64,000 nt of DNA from NCBI GenBank assembly GCA_029953675.1, contig JAMWBK010000007.1, forward strand, positions 2,108,001-2,172,000. Direction: 5' to 3'. Below, piece after piece: positions 1 to 9,270 of this stretch; within the stretch, counting starts at the first letter, position 1, and every line of letters begins with the position of its first letter. Both the position numbers and the translations under genes were made by a program. The notes under the pieces were generated by a model. It saw only the letters and a list, made by a program, of their open reading frames with translations, made no database searches and was not told the origin of the DNA. The DNA comes from Rhodosorus marinus. Its lineage: Eukaryota > Rhodophyta > Stylonematophyceae > Stylonematales > Stylonemataceae.

Positions 1-545
1 GAGCCGGGGGACTTGGATCTTTTGCGATTCAGCTTGCGAAGCAGTTGGGCTTAACGGTCATTGCTACAGCAAGCCGACAAGACACAATAGATTGGTGCAA
101 GAACCTGGGAGCGGATCACGTGATTAACCATAGGGAGGCGCTAGCACCTCAACTGGAAGAGCTTGGCTATGCGAATGGTGTCAGATATGTTTTCCACTGT
201 TTTGAAGTCGGACTGGAGCTGGGAGACCTCATGAAAAATGTCGTCGGTCCATGCGGGAAGATGGCTGTAATTCAATACGCAAAAGAAGGTGCATACGCGA
301 CGATCGATGGAACTGACTCTTGGTTCAATCGAAAAACCCTTATACACTCGTTTATGTTCGCGAGATCGCTTCACAACGTTGGTATCGAGAAGCAAGGCCA
401 GCTCCTTAACGCAGTCTCCGAGATGATCGATGCCGGAAACATTAAGCACACCCTTAGCAAGACGTTGACGTTCGATGAAGCGAAGGAACTTATGCTTCTG
501 CAGGAATCTGGAAAAAGCATTGGGAAGCTGGCAATGACTGTTTAA
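1..545 (+). CDS. Zinc-type alcohol dehydrogenase-like MDR oxidoreductase, C-terminal part
   Basis: This is the last 180 codons of a medium-chain dehydrogenase/reductase; the start lies before the window. The frame is open from base 3 and enters at the glycine-rich NAD(P)-binding turn (AGGLGSFAIQLAKQLG), so what is seen is the Rossmann half plus the C-terminal return to the catalytic domain, ending IGKLAMTV. The family (COG0604, adh_fam_1 group) reduces quinones, enals or other carbonyls with NAD(P)H in the cytosol; the substrate cannot be read from sequence. No intron is visible. It is clearly paralogous to the next gene, 1.5 kb downstream on the same strand (both have GLTVIATASRQ, a GADHVI segment and a final IGK-AMT), so this is a tandem duplication. 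Identity of the family is sure, the precise activity is not. Confidence 0.9.
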   Translation, partial: AGGLGSFAIQLAKQLGLTVIATASRQDTIDWCKNLGADHVINHREALAPQLEELGYANGVRYVFHCFEVGLELGDLMKNVVGPCGKMAVIQYAKEGAYATIDGTDSWFNRKTLIHSFMFARSLHNVGIEKQGQLLNAVSEMIDAGNIKHTLSKTLTFDEAKELMLLQESGKSIGKLAMTV

Positions 546-1914
546 GAGTAGTATTTCCTAGGCCCAGGTCAAAAAAAAGGACCGCAATACTGGGCTTCTG
601 CCCGTATTGTAGTTAGTCGCACTTCGCGGGCTGTCGTCAAGACACATCGATGTAGTAGGGCGATTATAATGAGCTCCTGGATACCGTAAACACATGTTAA
701 TAAGGTGACCACGAGTTCGTTATATGTATCCCAGCTGTTCCCCTAAATGTGTATATTATGCACATTCTACCGGATCCGCACCTGACGCCAGAACTCCGGC
801 GCTGAACTCTTTCATATCCTCGCCAGTGAGGGCGTCTGCCATGTAAATTGTCCCTCATGCATCATCGGGTGGCTTATGCCTTCTGTCGTTGAAGGTCACT
901 CTAAGATTCTCTCACCGTGAGACTTCGAGCCAAAGTGCATCGGACGTAGAATACTGAAATCGATGTTTTCCGCAAAGAAGCTTAGTGCTGGAGCTTAGCA
1001 ATGTGTTGTTGATAGCAGAGTAGCTCTACTTACATCTGTCCAAACCCTCGAAATACATCGCATCGGCAGGGATTTGTTGAACAGCGCCCACGGCGGAGAA
1101 GCACCAATCGAAAAAAAAGAAGGAAAGTCACGACATCGTCACGTTCCACTTTCACAAAGACGAAGTAGTCAAGTGCAGTGAACAACATACGTCGAAATAA
1201 ATCCACTTGAAACTTGGAAACGCTGGTATGACACTGAGCAACACAATACATTCCCTTTTCCCACAATCCCACCGCTTACAACGAAGACCTTCGGCAACAG
1301 CTCAATGCTTAAAAAAAAATCACCACTCTCGATATCCCACACAAAAAAACAATCAACAACAGAAGCTTATTTTCTAATTTTTAAGTCCCCACCCAAATTT
1401 ATTTGTGTCAATATTTAAAATTTACCTCAAATTTCAACTCTCAAGCAATTTACGTGTACAAATGAAAAATTCTTCTTCAGAATATTTTGATTGATTATTG
1501 ATTGAACTGCGGGTGACTAGCCACTAATTTCAGAGCTTTTCGAAGGCTCTTTGCACTTCCAAAGAATTTCCCGTAAAACTAAAGAAATTGCACGCGCAAG
1601 CGTAGAAATCTATTTATATATGAAAACTTTGCTATTCCTTACTAAATCCAGTATTGTAAAAGTTTTTTTGATAACTGTTTTTCACGGCTAGAATCAAGTA
1701 CATTGAAATATTTACCTAAATTCAAGAAATGAGATGTATGGTCGTCTTGAGACAACCAAGAGGTGATTGGCTAATTTTATTGCAACTTTGCTGGATCGAC
1801 AAGTAATTGGTCATATTATTGTTGAAAAATGTTAAATTGGCAACGGAGTGTTGATCGAGTTGGGGATGTTATCTTAATTGCTAAATGGGATCGATTGGGA
1901 TGGTTGGCAAAGGG
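546..1914. other. Intergenic region between the tandem oxidoreductases
   Basis: No credible coding exon was found. The first part is mixed sequence with stops in all frames; from about 1310 to 1860 it is AT-rich with runs of A and T, typical of the promoter-side spacers in this window. It holds the 3' untranslated region of the first paralogue and the upstream region of the second. Confidence 0.6.
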
Positions 1915-1921
1915 TATAAAT
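1915..1921 (+). promoter_or_regulatory. Probable TATA box of the second oxidoreductase
   Basis: The sequence TATAAAT lies about 150 bp before the predicted start codon at 2070, at the end of an AT-rich stretch. Position and sequence fit a core promoter element; a transcription start about 30 bp downstream is inferred, not seen. Confidence 0.45.
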
Positions 1922-2035
1922 GCAGAGTTGTTTGAGGAGGATTGATATTGACGGTCTGGAGTGGTCGAAGAGTCAGGTATTGTGAGTGTTGGGAAGGAGG
2001 CAGAGGATCGTTCAGATTTTTGGGGTGAGGTATTG

Positions 2036-2057
2036 TTTTTTTTTGGGGGGGGGGGGG
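2036..2057 (+). repeat. T9-G13 homopolymer junction in the 5' leader
   Basis: Nine T followed by thirteen G end only 12 bases before the start codon of the second oxidoreductase. Such runs recur in non-coding parts of this window (for example near 24127, 47838, 48895 and 62266). The tract would be transcribed if the TATA box at 1915 is used, and could form a G-quadruplex in the mRNA. Its exact length is also the kind of thing sequencing gets wrong. Confidence 0.7.
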
Positions 2058-2069
2058 CTGAGAGGAAGA

Positions 2070-3077
2070 ATGAAAGCGTGGAAGATTACTGAGTTTGGAT
2101 CGGTCGATGTGATGAATCTTGTGGATGACTTTCCCATCCCCGAGATGAAGTCCACCGATATTTTGGTGAAGAACAAGGCCGTTGGGTCGAATCCGATTGA
2201 TTACAAGGCGAGGGGTGGTGCAACAGTTGTACCGTCCGAGGATAATCCTAGAATTGTTGGATGGGACGCAGCAGGAGTGGTTGAGCAAATTGGCAGTGAC
2301 GTCGTCGGGTTCAATGTGGGTGACGAAGTATACTACGCAGGGGATATTATGCGTCCACTTGGATCGTACGCAGAGTTCACAGCGGTAGACTATCGCATTG
2401 TCGGAAAGAAACCAAAGTCGCTGAGCTGGGCCGAGGCCTCGACTATTGCTTTGGTGGCGATTACGGCCTGGGAGACGATGAAGGAGGATATGGTCGTCGA
2501 AGAAGGCTCAGAAATGTTGATCATCAATGGTGCGGGGGGTCTCGGCTGCATGGCAATCCAGCTTGCAAAGCAGCTGGGTTTGACAGTCATTGCCACTGCA
2601 AGTCGCCAAGAGACCGTGGAATGGTGCAAGAAAATGGGCGCGGATCACGTAATCACGCACAGGGAACCACTAGCACCACAGTTGGAGAAACTCGGGTATG
2701 CGAAAGGGGTCAGATATGTTTTTCACTGCCACGAAGTGGGCAATGAGCTGGGTGAGCTGATGAAAAACGTGGTGGGTCCCCTTGGGAAGCTATCCTTGAC
2801 ATTTTCTCCAAAGGATGAAGGTGCCTTCGGCACAATTGACACGGTTGACATGTGGTTCAACCGGAAGGCTCTTCTCAGTACTATGATGTTCGCAAGGCCG
2901 TTTACAGGAGTCAATCCTGAGAAGCAGGGAGAGCTCCTCGACACCGTCGCTGACATGATTGATGCCGGAAAGATCACACCTGTCGTGACCAAAACGATGA
3001 AGTTCGAGGAAGCAAAAGAAGTAATGGAGCTCCAAGCATCGGGATCGACAATCGGCAAAATTGCGATGACGCTTTAG
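2070..3077 (+). CDS. Zinc-type alcohol dehydrogenase-like MDR oxidoreductase (paralogue 2)
   Basis: A complete, intronless 335-residue medium-chain dehydrogenase/reductase. The ATG at 2070 gives the usual family start (MKAWKITEFG, about residue 1) followed by the GroES-like catalytic domain with the SNPIDYKARGG and IVGWDAAGVVEQIG segments, the nucleotide-binding motif GAGGLGCMAIQLAKQLG near residue 155, and a C-terminus ending IGKIAMTL. The length matches bacterial adh_fam_1 proteins (about 335-345). The classic zinc-ligand cysteines of true alcohol dehydrogenases are not evident, so an NAD(P)H-dependent quinone/enal reductase role is more likely than alcohol oxidation. It is a tandem copy of the gene at the left window edge. 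Absence of introns in a strongly intron-rich neighbourhood hints at bacterial origin or retroposition. Confidence 0.92.
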   Translation: MKAWKITEFGSVDVMNLVDDFPIPEMKSTDILVKNKAVGSNPIDYKARGGATVVPSEDNPRIVGWDAAGVVEQIGSDVVGFNVGDEVYYAGDIMRPLGSYAEFTAVDYRIVGKKPKSLSWAEASTIALVAITAWETMKEDMVVEEGSEMLIINGAGGLGCMAIQLAKQLGLTVIATASRQETVEWCKKMGADHVITHREPLAPQLEKLGYAKGVRYVFHCHEVGNELGELMKNVVGPLGKLSLTFSPKDEGAFGTIDTVDMWFNRKALLSTMMFARPFTGVNPEKQGELLDTVADMIDAGKITPVVTKTMKFEEAKEVMELQASGSTIGKIAMTL

Positions 3078-4000
3078 AGTCGTCGACGTAGCTACTATTA
3101 TTAGTTCATACGAGCTAAGAAGCGTCGGCTTGCACTACAGGTTTGTAGAGGTAGATAGCTGATTATCGGCTTTTAGCAAACGGACATGCACTGTTATAAT
3201 CGAAAAAAAAACCGAAAGCACTCTTAATCTGAAACCTTAACCTTCTGGCATGTGGAGGTACCCCTGTGGCTCTCGCAACTCTAAATGCCATGGGAACTTT
3301 ACTTGGAGATTGTTGTATACTTCCCAGGACGACGCAAAGTGGTCGTCTGACCTTGGTAGCCAAACCGAACAACGCAGGAAGCGTTCCCGTCCTCTGCTTT
3401 AGCGAGTTCCTCTGTGTTCGTGCAAGATCTGAATTCCTTGAGCTGAATTCGGAATCGGTTGTCACTGCGTGCTTTGTGACCATCGGAAACAATCTGCGGC
3501 ATCAACCTCGACAAGAAAGCACGGCGCCACTCCAAAAGCAGCCACTACCAACTGGCGCAGTGCGATGAGATTCAGTTCGAACGAACAATGCCTGAAGAGG
3601 CACATAAGCAACAAAAGCTTCCGCAGACTACGCTCCACCTGCGACGCATCTACGTACAGTGTATAACGAACGACAGAACACCTCCTCGGGTGATCGGAGG
3701 CTCGATACTATATATTGATATTCATGGAGCTTGGAATACGTTTGCTCTTCTCATGCTCGCCAAGTCGAATACGAAAGGCAACTCCAGGGTCTTAAACCAT
3801 TCGATTCACTGGTCTTACTACCCATTCAATTCTCACCTCAGAGCTTTTAGTTGACTAGCTAATGCCCCCCATCCACGTCCGAAATCAACTGATCTAGACG
3901 ACGATTAGTTTGATGGGTGAGGAAGACGACTTGACGAGTAGCGGGAAGGGAAGCAGAGGAGGATGACATTTTTTGGCGAAGAAGATTTGTTTGACTGAAG
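3078..4000. other. Intergenic region before LSM5
   Basis: Short open frames exist on both strands but none begins with ATG and resembles a known family, and none shows paired splice signals. I see nothing functional beyond the expected 3' and 5' flanks of the two neighbouring genes. Confidence 0.5.
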
Positions 4001-4488
4001 ATGGAGGTCCTTCCTTTAGAATTGATCGATAAATGTATAGGATCAAAGATATGGGTTATTATGAGAGGTGATAAGGAACTCGTCGGATTCCTTCGCGGAT
4101 TTGATGATTATGTGAACTTGGTGAGTCGCATGTTGTTGGTAGTAGTTGTAGAGAAATGAGAGAGAGTTTGCTTCTTTTTTGAAAGGAAGGTTCTTACTCA
4201 AGGGCAATATTTTGTGTCGACAGGTTCTCGAAGATGTAACCGAGTACGAGCAGACTGTAGATGGATGGCAAACAACGAAATTGGACAAAGTAAGTCAGCC
4301 ATTATGTGTTGCTTTTCGTTTGCGATTTGGCGTGGTGCTGAAGATTCGCGTCGTACATGTTTCTTCAGATACTTCTAAACGGAAATAATGTGTCGCTTAT
4401 GATTCCTGGATCTGACGGTCCTGAAAGTTCTATTCCGTATGACCCGCCAAAGTCGAGTCCAGGAGAGAACGGGGCTGGTGATGAGTAG
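4001..4488 (+). CDS. LSM5: U6 snRNA-associated Sm-like protein LSm5
   Basis: A three-exon gene (4001-4120, 4224-4289, 4369-4488) encoding 101 residues, close to the family length of about 90-100. LSm5 is one subunit of the heptameric LSm2-8 ring that binds the U6 snRNA 3' end in the nucleus and of the LSm1-7 ring that drives mRNA decapping in the cytoplasm. The Sm1 motif is seen in exon 1 ([20 protein letters not shown], then GFDDYVN), VLEDVTEYE follows in exon 2, and the Sm2 signature [14 protein letters not shown] opens exon 3. Both introns (103 and 79 nt) have GTGAGT or GTAAGT donors and fall between codons. The tail after the Sm2 motif is acidic and Pro/Gly/Ser-rich and ends GAGDE. Identification is firm because the residue pattern follows animal and plant LSm5 through all three exons. 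Confidence 0.95.
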
Positions 4489-6418
4489 CTATTTACAATA
4501 CACGGAACTAGGATTATTGGTACTCTTCTTCCTATTTGTAGGTTATGATCCGCGACCCTTGTTGACTTCCACATGCCGTCGTTAGAATCCTTCGCCTTGT
4601 TTGCGTTTTTACTCACTCCGTGAAGGTGATAAGGATCCTTGAAGCATCCACACGACGGCATAGATATAAGTTTATTCGATGTTTGCCTTCGGTTACGGAG
4701 GTCGCTAGTTTGACTCTATCCTGATGCAACCGAAACTTAACGTCGGAACATTGCGTTCTTCTTCATCTCTTCAGGCTTTTGCTCCAAGCGCAACGTTTCC
4801 AGCCGAATGTTTCCCGTCACTGATGAGAACCATCCCAGTGCAACTCCTTGAGGGCCACAATACAACCAAGCTGGGGCTAGCCCCCACCACGTACATCGCT
4901 CGAGAATACAACTGGTTTCTACGAAAAGGCAACTGAGGACAGAGTAGGCATTACCTGTGAACGAAAAGAAGAGCAACGTCGAAGCCCATTTTGTTGTGTC
5001 ATTCCCGGGCGTGCTTGACCAGATGTTTACTGTTCTTTTCTTCGAAGAAAATTACAAAGAGTCTTCCCGCACAACGAGAACGCTTAAATCTGTTATCGCC
5101 GGGAGTTTTGGGAGCGCAGCAATTCCAGATCTTCTGATGAATACGCATAGGGCTAGTCGTGACGAGCTTTCCTTTGGGCAGCGTCGGATCCGGGATGCGT
5201 TCGAGGACCCGTTCGAGGACCCTGCTTCCTTTGAGAAGAATTCAGCTGCAGCAGTTCGTCCATGCTAACGTGGAATGTAGTATAGGAGAATTTTCAGCCT
5301 AGCAGCTGAAACAGCGTTCAGCACACCCATGTTCATGGTTTTGCAGTGCAAGGAAAAGCTCGAAGGCAAACAGGCAAAACCTAGAAACAGGAATCTGGGA
5401 AGTTTTGTCGTAAGGCCCACTTTGGAAGGCTCTGCTTGCTAGTCTTGGGTCCACTGCTCCAAATCGAGCTCGTTTCTGGCATATTTGCAACCTGTCATAC
5501 CAACAGCTTGCGAGTATCCAGTACCCCGGAGGTTTTCAACAACCCCATCAATTCAAGATCAACAGGAATGTCCCGAGGCGTCTTCACAAATGGCAATCGT
5601 TTCAATTCTCTGGACCACAAGTGAGCCTGGTCTTTGAGGCCGCAACTAAAGGTTCGGAGATTCTATGTGTTCGCTGTTGGCGCTCGAAGCAGGAGAGCCT
5701 TGTTTCTACGAATCACGTCGTCCTTCAAACCGACCAATCGAGCATTTTGTAGTGTTTCATCGGACCAGAGTGCTTGACAGTTGAGACAAAACGTATTGCT
5801 AAAAATACGAACATCGCGCAGTAGGTTGCGTTCCTGCACGATCTCGAATGCTTACATCACAAGGAGTCCGTCTAGCTCAGCTTTCTTGGAACTTATCTGC
5901 ATCGGGAGTCTGAAGAGGTTTCGCTGTCTTCTTTCCTGCGCTTGCACTTGCACTTGCACAGCGTCTGAGTCTGTGACCACGTTGTCCGTCCTTTGGAGGC
6001 CGAGGTTCCAGTGCTACGCCTACCTAGTCAGCAGTCTGGGGTATGCTGGGGCAATGATAAGCCTTCGAGCAAAGTCTTTTAGACTAGCCACTGCCGATCT
6101 GATAAGAAAAAGCTGCGTACTGGAAAGCAGAAAAGCTCTCCAAACAAGCGAACCATTAAAAGGCGACTAAGTTCAGGTTTCATCCGCTTCCAAGCTTGGC
6201 GAAGAGGAATGTCCGGGTGGTCGGCATCGCTGCAGTTGCTGCTCCTTCCTCATGAGGATATAAGTGGAGACAACTTTGACGATGATGTACGCGGTTTGAA
6301 AGGTGCTTAGCGTGCCTCTCGGAGATGTAGGAGTGGTTGGTTGAAAGCAGTTTCGACTGGGGTCGGTGAGATACATAGATTACGGGAAGGATGCAGGTTT
6401 GAAGTTTTGTTTGTTTTG
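4489..6418. other. Intergenic region, no supported gene
   Basis: Several open frames of 60-130 codons occur (for example 4724-4936 and 5781-6170) but none matches a family or has flanking splice sites. A short direct repeat (cgttcgaggac twice) sits at about 5199-5222. A TATA-like gatataag near 6253 could serve the thiol dioxygenase that follows. Confidence 0.45.
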
Positions 6419-7558
6419 ATGGCTTCTAGAATTGGTTTTGGGATAAATCATAGTGGTCGATTGAATTGGGCCGTTCAACAGAGACGGAGTGTTTGCGGTT
6501 CAACTGGAGGAGGGGGCTTGAAGTGTGTTTCTGGTGAAGGCAGTGTTGGATCTGTTCAAGCTTCTATGCTGAAGCGATTGGTGGAAGTAAGTCGGTTTGC
6601 ACAGCTCGTGAAGATTTCTTCCGATTTGTTTCGCGCTCTTTTCTTTTTTTTGTGCTGCGTTCTCCTTGATTGACGTCTTGCCGTACCGTAACTGGTTAGG
6701 TTGTTGGAAGCAAGTCTCGCATTGCTACGAACGAGGTCTCGCAGATCCTCAGTGCGGTTGATGAGGTTACTAGAGAGGAACTTGGTGTGCAAGAGTCTCA
6801 GTATCATGGAAGGCTTGATTTGGAGATGCGGAAGCTCATAACTTTCTTGAACATAACCGAGCAAGAAAACTATTCCTTGGGGATCTTTGTTATGCCGCCG
6901 AACACTACCATCCCTTTGCACGACCATCCCGGTAAGGAGGAAAACATCCAATCTGGATCGAAGAACACAGGAGCCTTTCTCAGCTCTTAAGCTCCACGCG
7001 CATTCGACACAGGTATGACGGTTTTCACAAAAGTTCTTTGGGGTGAGCTGGAGGTTGAAGCGTACGATATCGTCGCAAAGCGCCAAGGTAAACAGCGGCC
7101 GGGAAGCAGTTCGCGCTAGGACTAGTCAAAGCCGTGTGTTTTAACAGGTCATCCACTGTTCTTGTTGTAGGCGACAACGATGAGTACGTGGCGTTGAAGA
7201 GAGGAACTTCAGTGACCAGAGATAACGAAGTTCGATACCTTACAAAGGATAACGGCAATATTCATCAATTTCACGCGAAGAGATGGACTGCGGTCTTTGA
7301 TCTGGCAGTACCTCCCTACGACCCATGGAACGGACGTCCGTGCAACTACTTCCGCGTCCTCGGCGATGCAACCACCGAAAATGGTTGGTTTCCACCACAA
7401 AAAAACTGTGGGAAACTAGTGCTAACTAGTACACCACTGCACGCTTCCTCAAATAACTAGGTACAGGAGAGACTGATAGCGTAATCATGGAGACGCGCGA
7501 TTGTCCGGACGAGTATAGAACAACTCGAGGCATTTACACAGGTACCAGTGTGGACTGA
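6419..7558 (+). CDS. Thiol dioxygenase of the PCO/ADO family
   Basis: A five-exon gene (6419-6586, 6700-6931, 7013-7087, 7171-7383, 7461-7558; about 261 residues) of the plant cysteine oxidase / cysteamine dioxygenase family. These cytosolic non-haem iron enzymes add O2 to an N-terminal cysteine of target proteins (Arg/Cys N-degron oxygen sensing) or to cysteamine. The cupin iron ligands are visible: His130 and His132 in PLHDHPG and His190 in GNIHQF; TVFTKVLWGELEV after the first motif and VPPYD plus CNYFRV after the second are family signatures. The first three introns are well supported. The last junction uses a weak donor (GTTGGT); without it the frame would read on to a stop at 7460 and lose the C-terminal segment that ends IYTGTSVD. 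The start codon is the first in-frame ATG giving a modest leader; an upstream ATG at 6341 is also in frame. Whether it acts on proteins or on small thiols is unknown. Confidence 0.85.
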
Positions 7559-7648
7559 CTCTAGTTCCCGATGAGCGAGTGCGACAACCGCTCTCAACGA
7601 AGATGCAAAGGTTCGATAAATTGTGCCAGATTTATATAAACGAGCGAT

Positions 7649-8094
7649 CTAACTACGACCGAAGCTGCTTGGACGGATTTGGCTCTTAGAGAGAGAGGCA
7701 ATCACAGCTGGGGCCACAGACCTACTACCCGACGACAATGACCACGGAAGTTTGGGCATGAAATCACGCCCAACCAACGGCCCTATGATCCCGAGTTCAT
7801 AATCCGTATACTCGCTTCCACCATCAGATCCAATTGTCCATCCAGTCATCTACACGCATGCTCAGATGAAGTCTCTACAGTTCCGCAACGACGCCTACAC
7901 TACCTTAGTTTTTACAGGTCGATACGATATCAAACCCACCCTCCCATCCGCTATCTGGACCGCCGTTAACATGCCTAGTGAGAACAGTGAGGATCGATCC
8001 TTCCCCAAAAAACCTGTTTAGGTTTTTCCTTTTCAAGTGCTTCGTACAGTGTCACGCTGAACGATACGGAGCCATGACCACGGCCATCTGCCGA
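7649..8094 (-). CDS. Unidentified protein, 3' exons only
   Basis: Three consecutive exons can be read on the minus strand in one phase: 8014-8094, 7904-7954 and 7649-7849, the last ending in a stop. They are bounded by GT-AG sites (introns of 59 and 54 nt, shorter than the norm here). The piece reads like a genuine protein, with SVSFSVTLYEALEKEKPK, DGRVGLISYRPVKTK and YTDYELGIIGPLVGRDF, but I do not recognise it. The 5' part upstream of 8094 could not be resolved, and the complementary strand also has open frames here, so this is a tentative call. It would lie tail-to-tail with the thiol dioxygenase. Confidence 0.35.
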
Positions 8095-8308
8095 CTGCAC
8101 CGAAAGAGTGATGTATGGGTGTTACACAGCTATGGTGTAGTGTTGTAAAAAGTCTCTAGACACGGATACTTGTTTAAAGCTTGAGGAGTTACACAGACGA
8201 CTTTACTTGAGCGATTTATACGTTTCAAGAAGCCGCCGTGAATGGTTTTTTTGCGTCAGTGGGTCGCACGTAAACACAAGTTTTGGCTTGACCTTGACTA
8301 GGTTGTAG

Positions 8309-8797
8309 GTAGGAAATCAAATCAGAAGATGGGATTCGGAGAATGTACGAGGAAGATTGAACGGACTAGTCGAGCTAGAAAACGCGAAGATGCTCGTAGA
8401 TGTTGCAGATCGTTCCAGTGGAACTTTGGTAGTGGAGTAGCAGCGGTAGGAGTGCCCTGGAAACCCACAAATAGTTGCAACACGGTTTTAGGATTTGTTC
8501 CTTGTGCTGATCTGTTTTGTTGGCGATCTTGTTTTTGGGCAGATGTTTTGTTGGGGCGTGAGCGCAACATTCAAGGTAACGAACGTCGTGTTATCCGAAT
8601 TGGAGCCCATTTCGAAAAAAAAGGGGGTAAGTCAAGCTACCAAGTGAGATTTGTATTGAAAGATCGCTTAGGCAGAACCTTGGTTTCGCTTCTTCAGAGA
8701 CTTCCAGAGCTTGATTGTTCAAATTTTGGATGGAGATTTTGTGCTTGTGGACATCACTTTCATGATCATTCCAATCCGCAATCTGGAGAGCTTGTAA
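8309..8797 (+). CDS. Small protein with a possible Sm-like fold, start unresolved
   Basis: Three exons in one phase with good splice sites: 8309-8428, 8543-8626 and 8708-8797 (introns 114 and 81 nt, GTAGTG and GTAAGT donors). They give about 97 residues, the size of an LSm protein. The order of elements resembles an Sm fold: an amphipathic helix (NVRGRLNGLVELENA), a strand pair (MLVDVADRSSGTL), a segment ending VTNVVLSELE where Sm1 has its conserved Asn, and a last pair (LIVQILDGDFVLVDIT) where LSm1/LSm8 have the RGDNV motif. The Sm1 and Sm2 consensus residues are not fully kept, so this is a structural guess; NAA38-like proteins are another option. No ATG is in frame in exon 1, so an initial exon further upstream is missing from the model. 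Confidence 0.35.
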
Positions 8798-9270
8798 GAT
8801 AGGTCCACGGTCTACAGTCAATGCTTACATTTCCTGGTGAGCACAAGCAACTGTTGTCTAATGAATTGCCTCGTTTCCGACCGTGTGCGATCAACCACGA
8901 TGTTGAATCCTCTAGGCTGACTCCAGAGCACCACCGCGTTTTGCGCTCTGAGATGAACTTGTACGTACGATCGATGGTGATGGACAAGTGCTCAACGAAC
9001 ACGTACAAGCCACGGGCGAGCACAAGTCCAGAATCACCTCGTTGCCGGGACGTCAGGTTCCAGGCGGGCTCGCCTTGGCCTCCATCCAAGCAATCATCTG
9101 AAAGTTCTCAGCTGGGGGCTACATCGAATGCGACTGGGAATCGTTCATGTGGAAGTGTTGGAACCGCGACTCAGCCTTTGTGCACGTTGCTCGGGCCTGT
9201 TTCGTCTTTCCTAGACACGCTTCCGACACGCAGACCCTGGATTTAACCTGAATTCTCTCGTTATTAAGTT
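8798..9270. other. Intergenic stretch between two convergent genes
   Basis: An ATG-initiated open frame of 141 codons (8821-9246) and an overlapping antisense frame exist, but neither has a recognisable domain, and the position between two 3' ends favours non-coding DNA. Confidence 0.4.

Noticed and set aside
8821..9246. ATG-started frame of 141 codons
   Set aside because: No domain, Ser/Arg/Pro-rich composition, and it lies between two gene ends with an antisense frame of similar quality.
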